Source of the DNA: Bacillota bacterium
GTDB taxonomy: Bacteria > Bacillota > Clostridia > Peptostreptococcales > Anaerovoracaceae
Assembly: GCA_030535715.1 (NCBI GenBank)
Contig: JAUNRL010000028.1
Location: forward strand, 1-10,760
Length of the DNA: 10,760 bases
Direction: 5' to 3'
The notes under the pieces: generated by a model
Seen by the model: the letters and a program-made list of their open reading frames with translations, nothing else
What the model was told of the DNA's origin: nothing
Databases searched by the model: none
Shown here: one piece after another, positions 1 to 6,157 of the stretch
How the letters are laid out: each line of letters opens with the position of its first letter
Position numbering within the stretch: the first letter of the stretch is position 1
Program-made: the position numbers and the translations under genes

Positions 1-765
1 GATATGACGCCCGGGAAAGCGGCCGCGGCGAAGAAAAAGCAGACGAAGCTTCTGTGGATCGGCGGCATCTGCTGCGGACTGTGCCTGATGGCTGCCGGAA
101 ACATCCAGCAGGTAGGCATATACTACACCACTGCCGGCAAGACCGGATTCATCACGGCTCTCTACGTCATCCTGGTTCCCCTGTTCGGGCTGTTTCTGAA
201 GAAAAAAATCAGGCCCATCTTCTGGGCCTGCGTTGCCGCATCGGCGGTGGGGCTATATCTGCTCTGTATCCCCGCGGACGGCGGATTCGGCGGCATCAAC
301 AAGGGCGACATCACCGTCCTGGCCTGTTCCGTCATGTTTGCCTTTCATATCCTTTGCATCGACTATTTCTCACCGAAGGTGGACGGCGTCAAGATGTCCT
401 GCATTCAGTTTTTCGTCGCCGGCTCTCTGTCCTGCATCCTGATGTTCATCATCGATCCGGCGCTGGGCTTCAATCTGCCAGACCTTCACGATCTGACGGC
501 CGGCTGGTTCCAGCTGTTCTATGCCGGCGTCATGTCCTGCGGCGTGGCCTACACGCTCCAGGTGGTCGCGCAGGCGGAGGTCAATCCGACGCTGGCATCC
601 ATGATTCTCTGCCTGGAATCGGTCTTCGCCGTACTGGCCGGCGCCATGCTCCTGGGCGAAGCCATGGGTACACGGGAGATCATCGGCTGTGTCCTTATGT
701 TCGCCGCCGTTCTGGTTGCCCAGCTCCCGTCAAAGGACGATCAGCTGCCCCAGTCGAAGGAATAG
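1..765 (+). CDS. DMT-superfamily (EamA-type) membrane transporter, 5'-truncated by window edge
   Basis: The reading frame is already open at base 1 and ends with TAG at 763-765. The Met at base 4 is probably internal, because the protein begins in the middle of an EamA repeat. About 254 residues are visible, with roughly eight hydrophobic segments separated by short loops. Family members are usually near 300 residues with ten helices, so about two N-terminal helices lie outside the window. A recognisable stretch is the QQVGIYYTTAGKTGFITALY region (about residues 35-54 from the Met at base 4), followed by a VPLFGLFLKKK helix end. The second EamA repeat starts near GDITVLACSVMFAFH, and its last helices include an LASMILCLESVFAVLAG-like stretch, typical of drug/metabolite exporters. 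Known for the family: permeases exporting amino acids, nucleotides or other metabolites. The substrate cannot be inferred here. It is the only plus-strand gene and converges on the rest. Confidence 0.88.
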   Translation, partial: DMTPGKAAAAKKKQTKLLWIGGICCGLCLMAAGNIQQVGIYYTTAGKTGFITALYVILVPLFGLFLKKKIRPIFWACVAASAVGLYLLCIPADGGFGGINKGDITVLACSVMFAFHILCIDYFSPKVDGVKMSCIQFFVAGSLSCILMFIIDPALGFNLPDLHDLTAGWFQLFYAGVMSCGVAYTLQVVAQAEVNPTLASMILCLESVFAVLAGAMLLGEAMGTREIIGCVLMFAAVLVAQLPSKDDQLPQSKE

Positions 766-857
766 CGGCGCCTGATCCTCGGTCAGCCTCGCAGCCCCGG
801 GCGGGCGTTCCGAATCCCCCGACCGCACCAAGCCGTTATACTCCTTCTCTGGGCAGA

Positions 858-872
858 CTATAGGCCTATAGG
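858..872. repeat. Tandem CTATAGG repeat forming a perfect 14-bp palindrome
   Basis: In the 144-base spacer between the convergent transporter and epimerase-MazG genes, CTATAGG occurs twice with an 8-base period (858-864 and 866-872). Together they create the loop-free palindrome CTATAGGCCTATAG (858-871). It is not a terminator: there is no loop and no T tract. No convincing intrinsic terminator was found for either converging gene in this spacer. The motif could be a protein-binding site or chance. Confidence 0.4.
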
Positions 873-909
873 TCCATGCACTTCCTGCAGAAAGCTCATA
901 CCGGACGGC

Positions 910-2100
910 TCAGCGCTTATTTGCTCTGTTCTTTTCCTTCCTTTTGATTTCCTCCCAGAGACTGACGTTCTCTTCGATGGATCCGACCTCCACGTCGCCG
1001 AACACCCAGGGGTGGCGGCGAATCATCTTGTCCGCAATACCCTGAATCACGTCGTCTATGGTGAAGCGACCGGTTTCCGAGGCGATCTGCGCATGGAGCA
1101 CGATCTGCAGAAGCACATCGCCCAGCTCCTCGCACAGGTTGGCATCATCTCCGCTGTCAATCGCCTCCAGCGTTTCCCGGGTCTCTTCCCGCAGATATTT
1201 CTTCAGCGTTTCGTGGGTCTGGGCCCGATCCCACACGCAGCCGTCCGGCGCACGAAGCTTTGCGACCACGGCAACGAAATCGTCGAAGTCGTGGGGCGCG
1301 CCCTCGGTATAGTCGTATCCGCCGCGGGATAATGCGCTCTCCCCTCCCGGCCGGTCCGGATCCACGATGCCGATGTCAGCCACAATGATCCGGCCGCAGT
1401 AGTCCGCGGCAAAGTCCTGCAGATGAACCGGTTTCTTCGCGTGAAAGGTGATCGTGTAATCCGCCCGTACGCACCCTTTGTCCAACTCCGCCTCATCGGT
1501 CAGATCGCCGCCCATGCCGGAGGGAATGTCCAGCGCAAAGACAACCGCGCCCTTCTCGCGCAGCCTGGCAATCTCCTCCGCGGCCGCCGCACCGGCGGAG
1601 CGAAGCTGACCGTAAAAGCCCGTGCCGTAGATTGCGTCCACAACAGCATCGGGGACGCCCCCTGCCGCAGCAGCCTCCCCGAAAGCAGACGCTACCGCTT
1701 CTGCCGGCTCGCAGCCGGGAATCCCCATCGCCCGGGCCAGCGTATAGTTCTCCACCGCATCGGGAGTCACCGGCACACCGTCCACCAGGACGATCTGCAC
1801 GTCCCAGCCTCCTTCGGCAAGCAGCCGGGCCACCACGAATCCGTCACCGCCGTTGTTGCCTTTGCCACAGTAGACCCTCGCCCGAAGGGGACGGTCCAGC
1901 GCCCAGGGATACAGCCTGCACGCTCCGCCGGAACCGCACGAATTTGCATCGTTAATAGGCGATGCTATTGTAATTTCAACGATCCGATTGGCTGCGATGG
2001 TACCGGCGTTTTCCATCATGTAATAATAGGAGAGGCCGGCCTTGTCGGTCATTTTCTCCAGTTCCTTCATACCTGCACAGCTTACCGCATACTTGTCCAT
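910..2100 (-). CDS. nnrE: NAD(P)H-hydrate epimerase (YjeF_N) fused to MazG-type NTP pyrophosphohydrolase
   Basis: A single 396-residue frame carries two enzymes of metabolite repair. Residues 1-250 match the YjeF_N/NnrE family: MENAG at 29-33, the glycine-rich GNNGGDG at 81-87, DAIYGTG at 155-161, DIPSG at 191-195 and a final VADIGI strand. This family interconverts the R and S forms of damaged NAD(P)HX. After a linker at about 250-272, residues 273-393 form one MazG domain: LRAPDGCVWD at 282-291, metal-binding EExxE (EETRE, 305-309) and ExxD (ELGD, 325-328), then RRHPWVFGD at 361-369. MazG domains hydrolyse (d)NTPs to NMP and pyrophosphate. NnrE is often fused to the NnrD dehydratase, and clostridial MazG is often fused to a tetrapyrrole methylase (YabN type); neither partner is present here. 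The start is supported by GGGGAG seven bases upstream of the ATG. It is the last gene of the minus-strand run, 81 bases after the mutase gene. Confidence 0.9.
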   Translation of the reverse strand: MDKYAVSCAGMKELEKMTDKAGLSYYYMMENAGTIAANRIVEITIASPINDANSCGSGGACRLYPWALDRPLRARVYCGKGNNGGDGFVVARLLAEGGWDVQIVLVDGVPVTPDAVENYTLARAMGIPGCEPAEAVASAFGEAAAAGGVPDAVVDAIYGTGFYGQLRSAGAAAAEEIARLREKGAVVFALDIPSGMGGDLTDEAELDKGCVRADYTITFHAKKPVHLQDFAADYCGRIIVADIGIVDPDRPGGESALSRGGYDYTEGAPHDFDDFVAVVAKLRAPDGCVWDRAQTHETLKKYLREETRETLEAIDSGDDANLCEELGDVLLQIVLHAQIASETGRFTIDDVIQGIADKMIRRHPWVFGDVEVGSIEENVSLWEEIKRKEKNRANKR

Positions 2101-2181
2101 GTTTCTCTCCCCTTTTCTTTTGTCCGATTCCGAAGCTTCCTATCTGCGCGCCGCCGTTGCGTTTCCGCGCCAGACGGCCGC

Positions 2182-3729
2182 TTACTTCAGCACGCTCCGG
2201 TCCAGTTCTTCATACTGCAACAGGAACCGGGCCATCACCTTCCGGATCTCCTCGCAGCCGCCCGGCACGTCGGAGGCGATATTCATGGGCAGAAGCGGAT
2301 CGTGCAGAGACTTGCGCAGCAGACACCAGCCTTTGGGGAAATTGATCCGCACGCCTTCGTAATTGGGCTTTTCCAGAGAAAGACCGTCGGTCTCCTTCAC
2401 GTACTCTTCCAAATCCATCAGCACCTTGCTCCCGCAGGCAGCAAAGTCCTCCGCTTGGATAGGGATCCGGATCTCCTGCTCGTCGGCGGGCTCCTTCAGA
2501 TCCTCGATCACGCTGTCAATGGCCTTGCCCTCCGTGTGAAGACGGGCTGCCTTGATGACGATCTTCGTCGCCAGATAGGCACCATCATCGAGGAAATAGT
2601 TTTCCTTTAGCGCCGCGTGGCCCGAGGTCTCAATCGCCAGCTGGCTGTCGATGCCCTCCCCGTTCAGTTCGAGGGCTTTGTTGATCACATTCCGGTAGCC
2701 GCGGCGATAGCGAAAATGCTTCAGCTTCAGCTTCTTCTCCAGAAACTCGGTGAGCTGCCGACTGGTAATGCTGTCGGTAACCACGGTTGTGCCCGGATGA
2801 TCCTCTGCCACCAGCGCCGCCGCCATGGCGATGATGCCGTTGCGGGCAATCTCCCGGCCGTGGCTGTCCACCGCTGCCGACCGGTCCACGTCGGTGTCAA
2901 AGATCAGACCCAGATCCGCGCCGGCCTCCAGAGTTTTCGCCGAAATAGATTCCATGGCCGCCCTGTCCTCCGGGTTCGGCGCATGATGGGGGAACATGCC
3001 GTCGGGATCCAGGAACTGACTGGAGCCGATGTCCGCCCCCAGGGGTTCCAGAACCTTCCTCGCGTAAAACCCGCCTGCGCCATTCCCGGCATCCACCGTG
3101 ATCGTCATGCCTTCCAGCGGACGCTCGCCCAAACCCGCGCCGCGGATGATCAGTTCCCGCAGAAATGCGGCGTAGGGGGTGATGATGTCCGCCGGCTCAG
3201 CGGTAAAGACGGCCTGATCCGATCCAGCGAATACCGCATCCGCGCCGCCCGCCAGTTCGCCCAAAACTTCCGCCGCCTTTGCCGGATCCTCCGCAAAGGC
3301 AAGAATCGCCTGAATATCCTCTTTGTTCAGCCCGCCGGCGGGGGTGAAGAACTTAAACCCGTTCCGATTAAAGGGCAGGTGGCTAGCGGTGATCATGATG
3401 GTTCCGTCGCAGGAAAAATCCGAGAAGACCGTTGCCATGAACATGGCCGGCGTGGAGGCCAGGCCGCAGTCCAATACACGAACTCCCCAGGGGCCGAAGC
3501 CCCGCATCAGCGCGGCCAGAAGATCTTTTCCCGTAATCCGGGGGTCGCGGCCCACAGCCAGTTTCAGATTCTCCGGACGCCTGCCGGTCTTCCGGCACAG
3601 CCAAGCGAGAAATCCCCGGGCGATGTCACCGGCCGCCTCCAGCGTCAGGTTCGGCGTCTGCCCCGGGATGCCTTCACAGGCAACGCCGCGAATGTCGCTT
3701 CCGTTCTGCAGTTTTGCGTAATTGCTCAT
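2182..3729 (-). CDS. Phosphoglucomutase/phosphomannomutase family protein (alpha-D-phosphohexomutase)
   Basis: A 515-residue cytosolic enzyme of the alpha-D-phosphohexomutase superfamily, which moves phosphate between C1 and C6 of a hexose (Glc or Man) through a phosphoserine. All four signature regions are visible: the phosphoserine loop TASHLP at 114-119 (Ser116 the likely nucleophile, with LP in place of the more common NP), the metal loop DTDVDR at 278-283, the sugar-binding loop ETSGH at 367-371, and a C-terminal phosphate-binding region around RINFPKGW...RKSLHDP (461-478). Length is a little above the usual 450-480 for bacterial enzymes. A strong site AAAGGAGG (3736-3743) lies six bases before the ATG and fixes the start. 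It follows the cvpA-like gene by 18 bases and precedes the epimerase-MazG gene, so co-transcription is likely. It would feed nucleotide-sugar synthesis for envelope polymers or glycogen. Glucose versus mannose specificity cannot be read from sequence. Confidence 0.92.
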   Translation of the reverse strand: MSNYAKLQNGSDIRGVACEGIPGQTPNLTLEAAGDIARGFLAWLCRKTGRRPENLKLAVGRDPRITGKDLLAALMRGFGPWGVRVLDCGLASTPAMFMATVFSDFSCDGTIMITASHLPFNRNGFKFFTPAGGLNKEDIQAILAFAEDPAKAAEVLGELAGGADAVFAGSDQAVFTAEPADIITPYAAFLRELIIRGAGLGERPLEGMTITVDAGNGAGGFYARKVLEPLGADIGSSQFLDPDGMFPHHAPNPEDRAAMESISAKTLEAGADLGLIFDTDVDRSAAVDSHGREIARNGIIAMAAALVAEDHPGTTVVTDSITSRQLTEFLEKKLKLKHFRYRRGYRNVINKALELNGEGIDSQLAIETSGHAALKENYFLDDGAYLATKIVIKAARLHTEGKAIDSVIEDLKEPADEQEIRIPIQAEDFAACGSKVLMDLEEYVKETDGLSLEKPNYEGVRINFPKGWCLLRKSLHDPLLPMNIASDVPGGCEEIRKVMARFLLQYEELDRSVLK

Positions 3730-3747
3730 CCTTTGCCTCCTTTATCT

Positions 3748-4364
3748 TTACCGGCCCGTGGTCAGGATCAGCAGGAAGTTTCCGTCGTAAAGCGAGCCCG
3801 CCAGATAGGAATACCGCAGGCCGTCGGCGATGGATTCCGCCGTCTCCGGCGAAGCTATGCTCATAATGGGAATCAGGGCCGCCAGAAACAGGAAGGCCAG
3901 CATAAGTCCCTCGATGCCGCCGATCAGAAGGCCGCCGAATTTGTTCAGCCGGCTGATGATGGGAATCCGACAGTCTTTGCCCCGCCGGCGGGACGTGATG
4001 CGGATCAGAATCCCGGCCAGAATCCGGACCAGGACAACCACCAGCAGGAAGGCGATCACCGAGAGGATGAAGCCACCGACAATGTGCACCATCTGATCCG
4101 TCGCGTCCTGCACCGCGGCGTTGATCCCGCCGCTGATGATCTGGGGCAGCCCTTCGGTTGCGCCGTTCACCCCCTGTGCCGGTCCGCTGAGTTTGTCCTC
4201 CACCGCGTCATACACGGTGTTGCCCAGCGGGCTTTCGGTCAGCAGACGGGTCACCACGGGATTCAGCAGGAAGGAGCCCTGACTGCAATGTAGGCCACGC
4301 CCCTGGCCATGCCCATCCCCATGGGGATCACGATCAATGCTGCGGTGATGATATCTGAAATCAT
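3748..4364 (-). pseudogene. cvpA: CvpA-family membrane protein gene, frame interrupted near 4281
   Basis: The coding sequence is split over two frames. From the ATG at 4364 the first 28 residues (MISDIITAALIVIPMGMGMA, then RGVAYIAV) look like the first CvpA helix and its RG turn, but this frame stops at TGA 4263-4265. From about 4281 another frame continues for about 177 residues (GSFLLNPVVTRLL...) to TAA at 3748-3750. It contains two further hydrophobic segments and the FGGLLIGGIEGLMLAFLFLA stretch typical of CvpA C-termini. Restoring one frame needs one extra base modulo three. The spacing between the RG turn and the LNPVV segment also looks about eight residues short compared with family members I know, which suggests a deletion of roughly 22-28 bases rather than a single-base error. 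The upstream part of the second frame is only an antisense-like shadow, and no good start with a ribosome site exists there. CvpA proteins are small inner-membrane proteins of poorly defined role, linked to colicin V production and envelope homeostasis. The only Shine-Dalgarno candidate, AGGAG (4383-4387), is rather far (18 bases) from the ATG. Confidence 0.72.
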
Positions 4365-4390
4365 GTGTCGTTCTTTCGTCTTCTCCTGTG

Positions 4391-4417
4391 AAAAAAGCGG
4401 GGCCGCAGCTCCGCTTT
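4391..4417 (-). terminator. Rho-independent terminator after the GntR-family gene
   Basis: On the minus strand the sequence folds as AAAGCGGAGC - loop TGCG - GCCCCGCTTT followed by TTT. This is a ten-pair stem with one A.C mismatch, ending in a six-T run (4391-4396). It lies 45 bases past the GntR-family stop and only 27 bases before the cvpA ATG, so the cvpA-pgm-nnrE group must rely on read-through or on a promoter inside the preceding gene. Confidence 0.85.
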
Positions 4418-4462
4418 GTCGTCATGCCGCTCTCTTCGGATTCGGCTTTGCTTATCCGGTCG

Positions 4463-5134
4463 TCAGGCTTTGCCCTGCTTCACGCCTTCCTCAATAACCA
4501 GCTGCTTCAGCCGACAGATGTGCACGTCCGCCGCCCGTCTGGCGCGGTCCGCGTTGCCGCTGACGATGGCCTCCATGATTTCCCGGTGCTCCTCAGGCAT
4601 GTTTTCCGCTCTGCGGAAATTGTCGTAGTAAATGTAGCGGAAACGCAGAACCAGTTCCTGCAGCTGCTCGATCATATGGACGAGAATCTTGTTATTGCAG
4701 GAGTCCACAATCAGCCGGTGGAATTTCGTGTCATGCTGAATCATGTCCTTCATGCTTCCTTCCGTCACGGCCTTATTGTATTTTTCGGCGATGTCCTTCA
4801 GTTCCTTCATCTGCTTATCCGTCATGCGGGCCGCGGCCAGATAGGCAGCCAGGCCCTCCAGATCCTGACGAACCTCCAGAATTTCCACCATGTCCTCGGT
4901 GGAGATCATGGACGCGTAAGCTCCCCTGCGGGGCTCGATGGTCACCAGACCTTCCTTCTCCAGCTTGCGGATGGCCTCCCGGATCGGCGTCCGACTGACG
5001 CCCATTTCCTTGGCCAGGTCCACTTCCATCATCCGGGTTCCCGGAACGATGCCGCCGGTCAGAATCTGCATCTTCAGTTCCTCGTAAACCATCTCCCGAA
5101 GAGGCTTGTGGTTCTGTATATCAAAATTCAGCAT
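4463..5134 (-). CDS. GntR-family transcriptional regulator, FadR subfamily with FCD ligand domain
   Basis: A 223-residue DNA-binding regulator. Residues 10-77 form the GntR winged helix (PLREMVYEEL, then EVDLAKEMGVSRTPIREAIR with the recognition helix, then a GLVTIEPRRGAYA wing). Residues 80-215 are the all-helical FCD domain. The expected metal/ligand-binding residues are present: Asp135 and His139 (DTKFH), His183 and His205. FCD regulators usually bind small carboxylic acids, often with a bound metal, and release DNA when liganded; the effector here is unknown. GGGAGG lies about eight bases before the ATG and overlaps the end of ispE; the intergenic distance is 14 bases, so the two are co-transcribed. 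A terminator follows the gene. In Bacillus the gene after ispE is purR, a different family, so this regulator sits in a similar place without being an orthologue. Confidence 0.93.
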   Translation of the reverse strand: MLNFDIQNHKPLREMVYEELKMQILTGGIVPGTRMMEVDLAKEMGVSRTPIREAIRKLEKEGLVTIEPRRGAYASMISTEDMVEILEVRQDLEGLAAYLAAARMTDKQMKELKDIAEKYNKAVTEGSMKDMIQHDTKFHRLIVDSCNNKILVHMIEQLQELVLRFRYIYYDNFRRAENMPEEHREIMEAIVSGNADRARRAADVHICRLKQLVIEEGVKQGKA

Positions 5135-5148
5135 ATCCTGTCCTCCCG

Positions 5149-6096
5149 TCAGACGGTCGTTCGCGTCCAGAAGCTTTCCCGGTTGATTTCCTTCATCACC
5201 CGGCAGGCGGCCTTCGCCCCTTCCCTATCCGCACACAGACCGAAAACCGTCGGCCCACTGCCGCTCATCAGCAGCGCGTCACAGTTGCACTCCTTTTGCA
5301 TTTTGTTCTTTGTATACATGGCTACAGGATACCGCTTCAGCGTATAATTTTCAAGTACATTGACCATATTTTTTTGGATCAGCGTCGAATCTTTTTTCCG
5401 CAGACCGCGGACCATTTCCGGGATATCCGGACGTCCGGCGATCTCCTCCTCGTCCACTCCCCGGTACGCTTCCGCTGTCGACACGCTGATGGGCGGCTTG
5501 GACAGAACCAGATAACTGTTCAGCCCCGGCACCGGCTCCAGATCCGTGCCTCTACCGGTGGCGACAGCGCAGTGGCAGGCCAGAGGATCGTCGACAAAGG
5601 CAACATTGAGCACGGGATCCGCCGCCGCCTGCCCCATGACGCAGAAAGGCACATCGGAACCCAGCCGCGCGCCGGCTTCGCACAGTTCCTTCACGGAAAG
5701 ACCCAGATCCCAGATCCGGTTCAACCCGTGAATCACCGCCGCGCAGTTGCTGCTCCCGCCGGCCAACCCGGCGGCTACGGGAATCCGCTTTTTGATGTCG
5801 ATGCGCAGTATCCCGCAAACGCCCGACGCATAGGTCTGCGCCATGAGCTCCGCCGCCTGCCAGGCCAGGTTCCGCCGGTCCGTCGGCAGCCAAGGCCGGT
5901 TGGTTCCCATGCTGATGACCACGCCGTCTGCCGTTTCATCGGGCACCCATCGCAGCAGGACATCATCGCAGAGCAGAATCTGCTGCATGACCATGGCTAC
6001 CTGATGATACCCGTTCTCCAGGACGCCCTGCACATCCAGGCAGAGGTTGATCTTGGCGTATGCCCTGATTTCAATTCGCTGATTGTCCGTTTCCAT
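5149..6096 (-). CDS. ispE: 4-diphosphocytidyl-2-C-methyl-D-erythritol kinase
   Basis: A cytosolic GHMP kinase that phosphorylates CDP-methylerythritol at the 2-hydroxyl, the fourth step of the MEP pathway to isoprenoids (undecaprenyl carrier, quinones). Counting from the chosen start, AYAKINLCLD at 12-21 contains the substrate/catalytic Lys15, PVAAGLAGGSS at 106-116 is the ATP-binding loop, GSDVPF at 146-151 includes the catalytic Asp148, and LMSGSGPTVFGL at 276-287 is the third GHMP motif. The start at 6096 is preferred over the in-frame ATG at 6126 because AGGAGG sits five bases upstream and the longer form would overlap the terminator hairpin. The result is 315 residues, longer than the usual 280-300. 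The excess is mostly an insertion of about 19 residues at about 157-176, between the GSDVPF segment and the ATGRG turn that normally follow closely. The gene is co-transcribed with the downstream GntR-family regulator. Confidence 0.95.
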   Translation of the reverse strand: METDNQRIEIRAYAKINLCLDVQGVLENGYHQVAMVMQQILLCDDVLLRWVPDETADGVVISMGTNRPWLPTDRRNLAWQAAELMAQTYASGVCGILRIDIKKRIPVAAGLAGGSSNCAAVIHGLNRIWDLGLSVKELCEAGARLGSDVPFCVMGQAAADPVLNVAFVDDPLACHCAVATGRGTDLEPVPGLNSYLVLSKPPISVSTAEAYRGVDEEEIAGRPDIPEMVRGLRKKDSTLIQKNMVNVLENYTLKRYPVAMYTKNKMQKECNCDALLMSGSGPTVFGLCADREGAKAACRVMKEINRESFWTRTTV

Positions 6097-6101
6097 AGCC
6101 G

Positions 6102-6107
6102 CCTCCT
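6102..6107 (-). promoter_or_regulatory. Ribosome binding site deciding the ispE start
   Basis: AGGAGG on the minus strand, five bases before the ATG at 6096. It lies one base downstream of the T tract of the preceding terminator, so no promoter can fit between terminator and ribosome site. Confidence 0.85.
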
Positions 6108-6108
6108 G

Positions 6109-6146
6109 AAAAAAGTGCGGCATCAATCCCCGTGATCAATGCCGCA
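6109..6146 (-). terminator. Rho-independent terminator between the Ig-like gene and ispE
   Basis: Minus-strand hairpin TGCGGCATTGATC - loop ACGGG - GATTGATGCCGCA: a 13-pair stem with two G.U pairs, followed after one C by a run of six T (6109-6114). It begins 12 bases after the stop codon of the Ig-like-domain gene and would end the rsmA-to-Ig transcript just before the ispE ribosome site. Confidence 0.88.
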
Positions 6147-6157
6147 GTCTGTTTTAC

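Noticed and set aside
54..863. Plus-strand open frame overlapping the transporter
   Set aside because: Arg/His-rich alternate frame of a clear membrane-protein gene; no domain and no credible start.
766..909. Terminator for the converging transporter and epimerase-MazG genes
   Set aside because: Only weak stems such as CTGA/TCAG near 787-801 without a T run; nothing supportable on either strand.
1423..4293. Two long plus-strand open frames (1423-2610 and 2617-4293) in the same phase
   Set aside because: They run antisense to the epimerase-MazG, mutase and cvpA genes, have no ribosome site or recognisable domain, and their composition (His/Arg/Gln/Gly-rich) is that of a high-GC shadow frame.
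4263..4300. Programmed ribosomal frameshift in cvpA
   Set aside because: No slippery heptamer or downstream structure is evident, and the apparent loss of about eight residues points to deletion or sequence error.
5311..5318. TGTATACA palindrome as a possible operator of the GntR-family regulator
   Set aside because: An 8-base palindrome is expected many times by chance, and this one lies inside ispE coding sequence about 180 bases from the regulator's start.
4388..5347. Plus-strand open frame antisense to the GntR-family gene
   Set aside because: It starts inside the terminator hairpin, and the opposite strand has a full GntR/FCD protein with all expected motifs.
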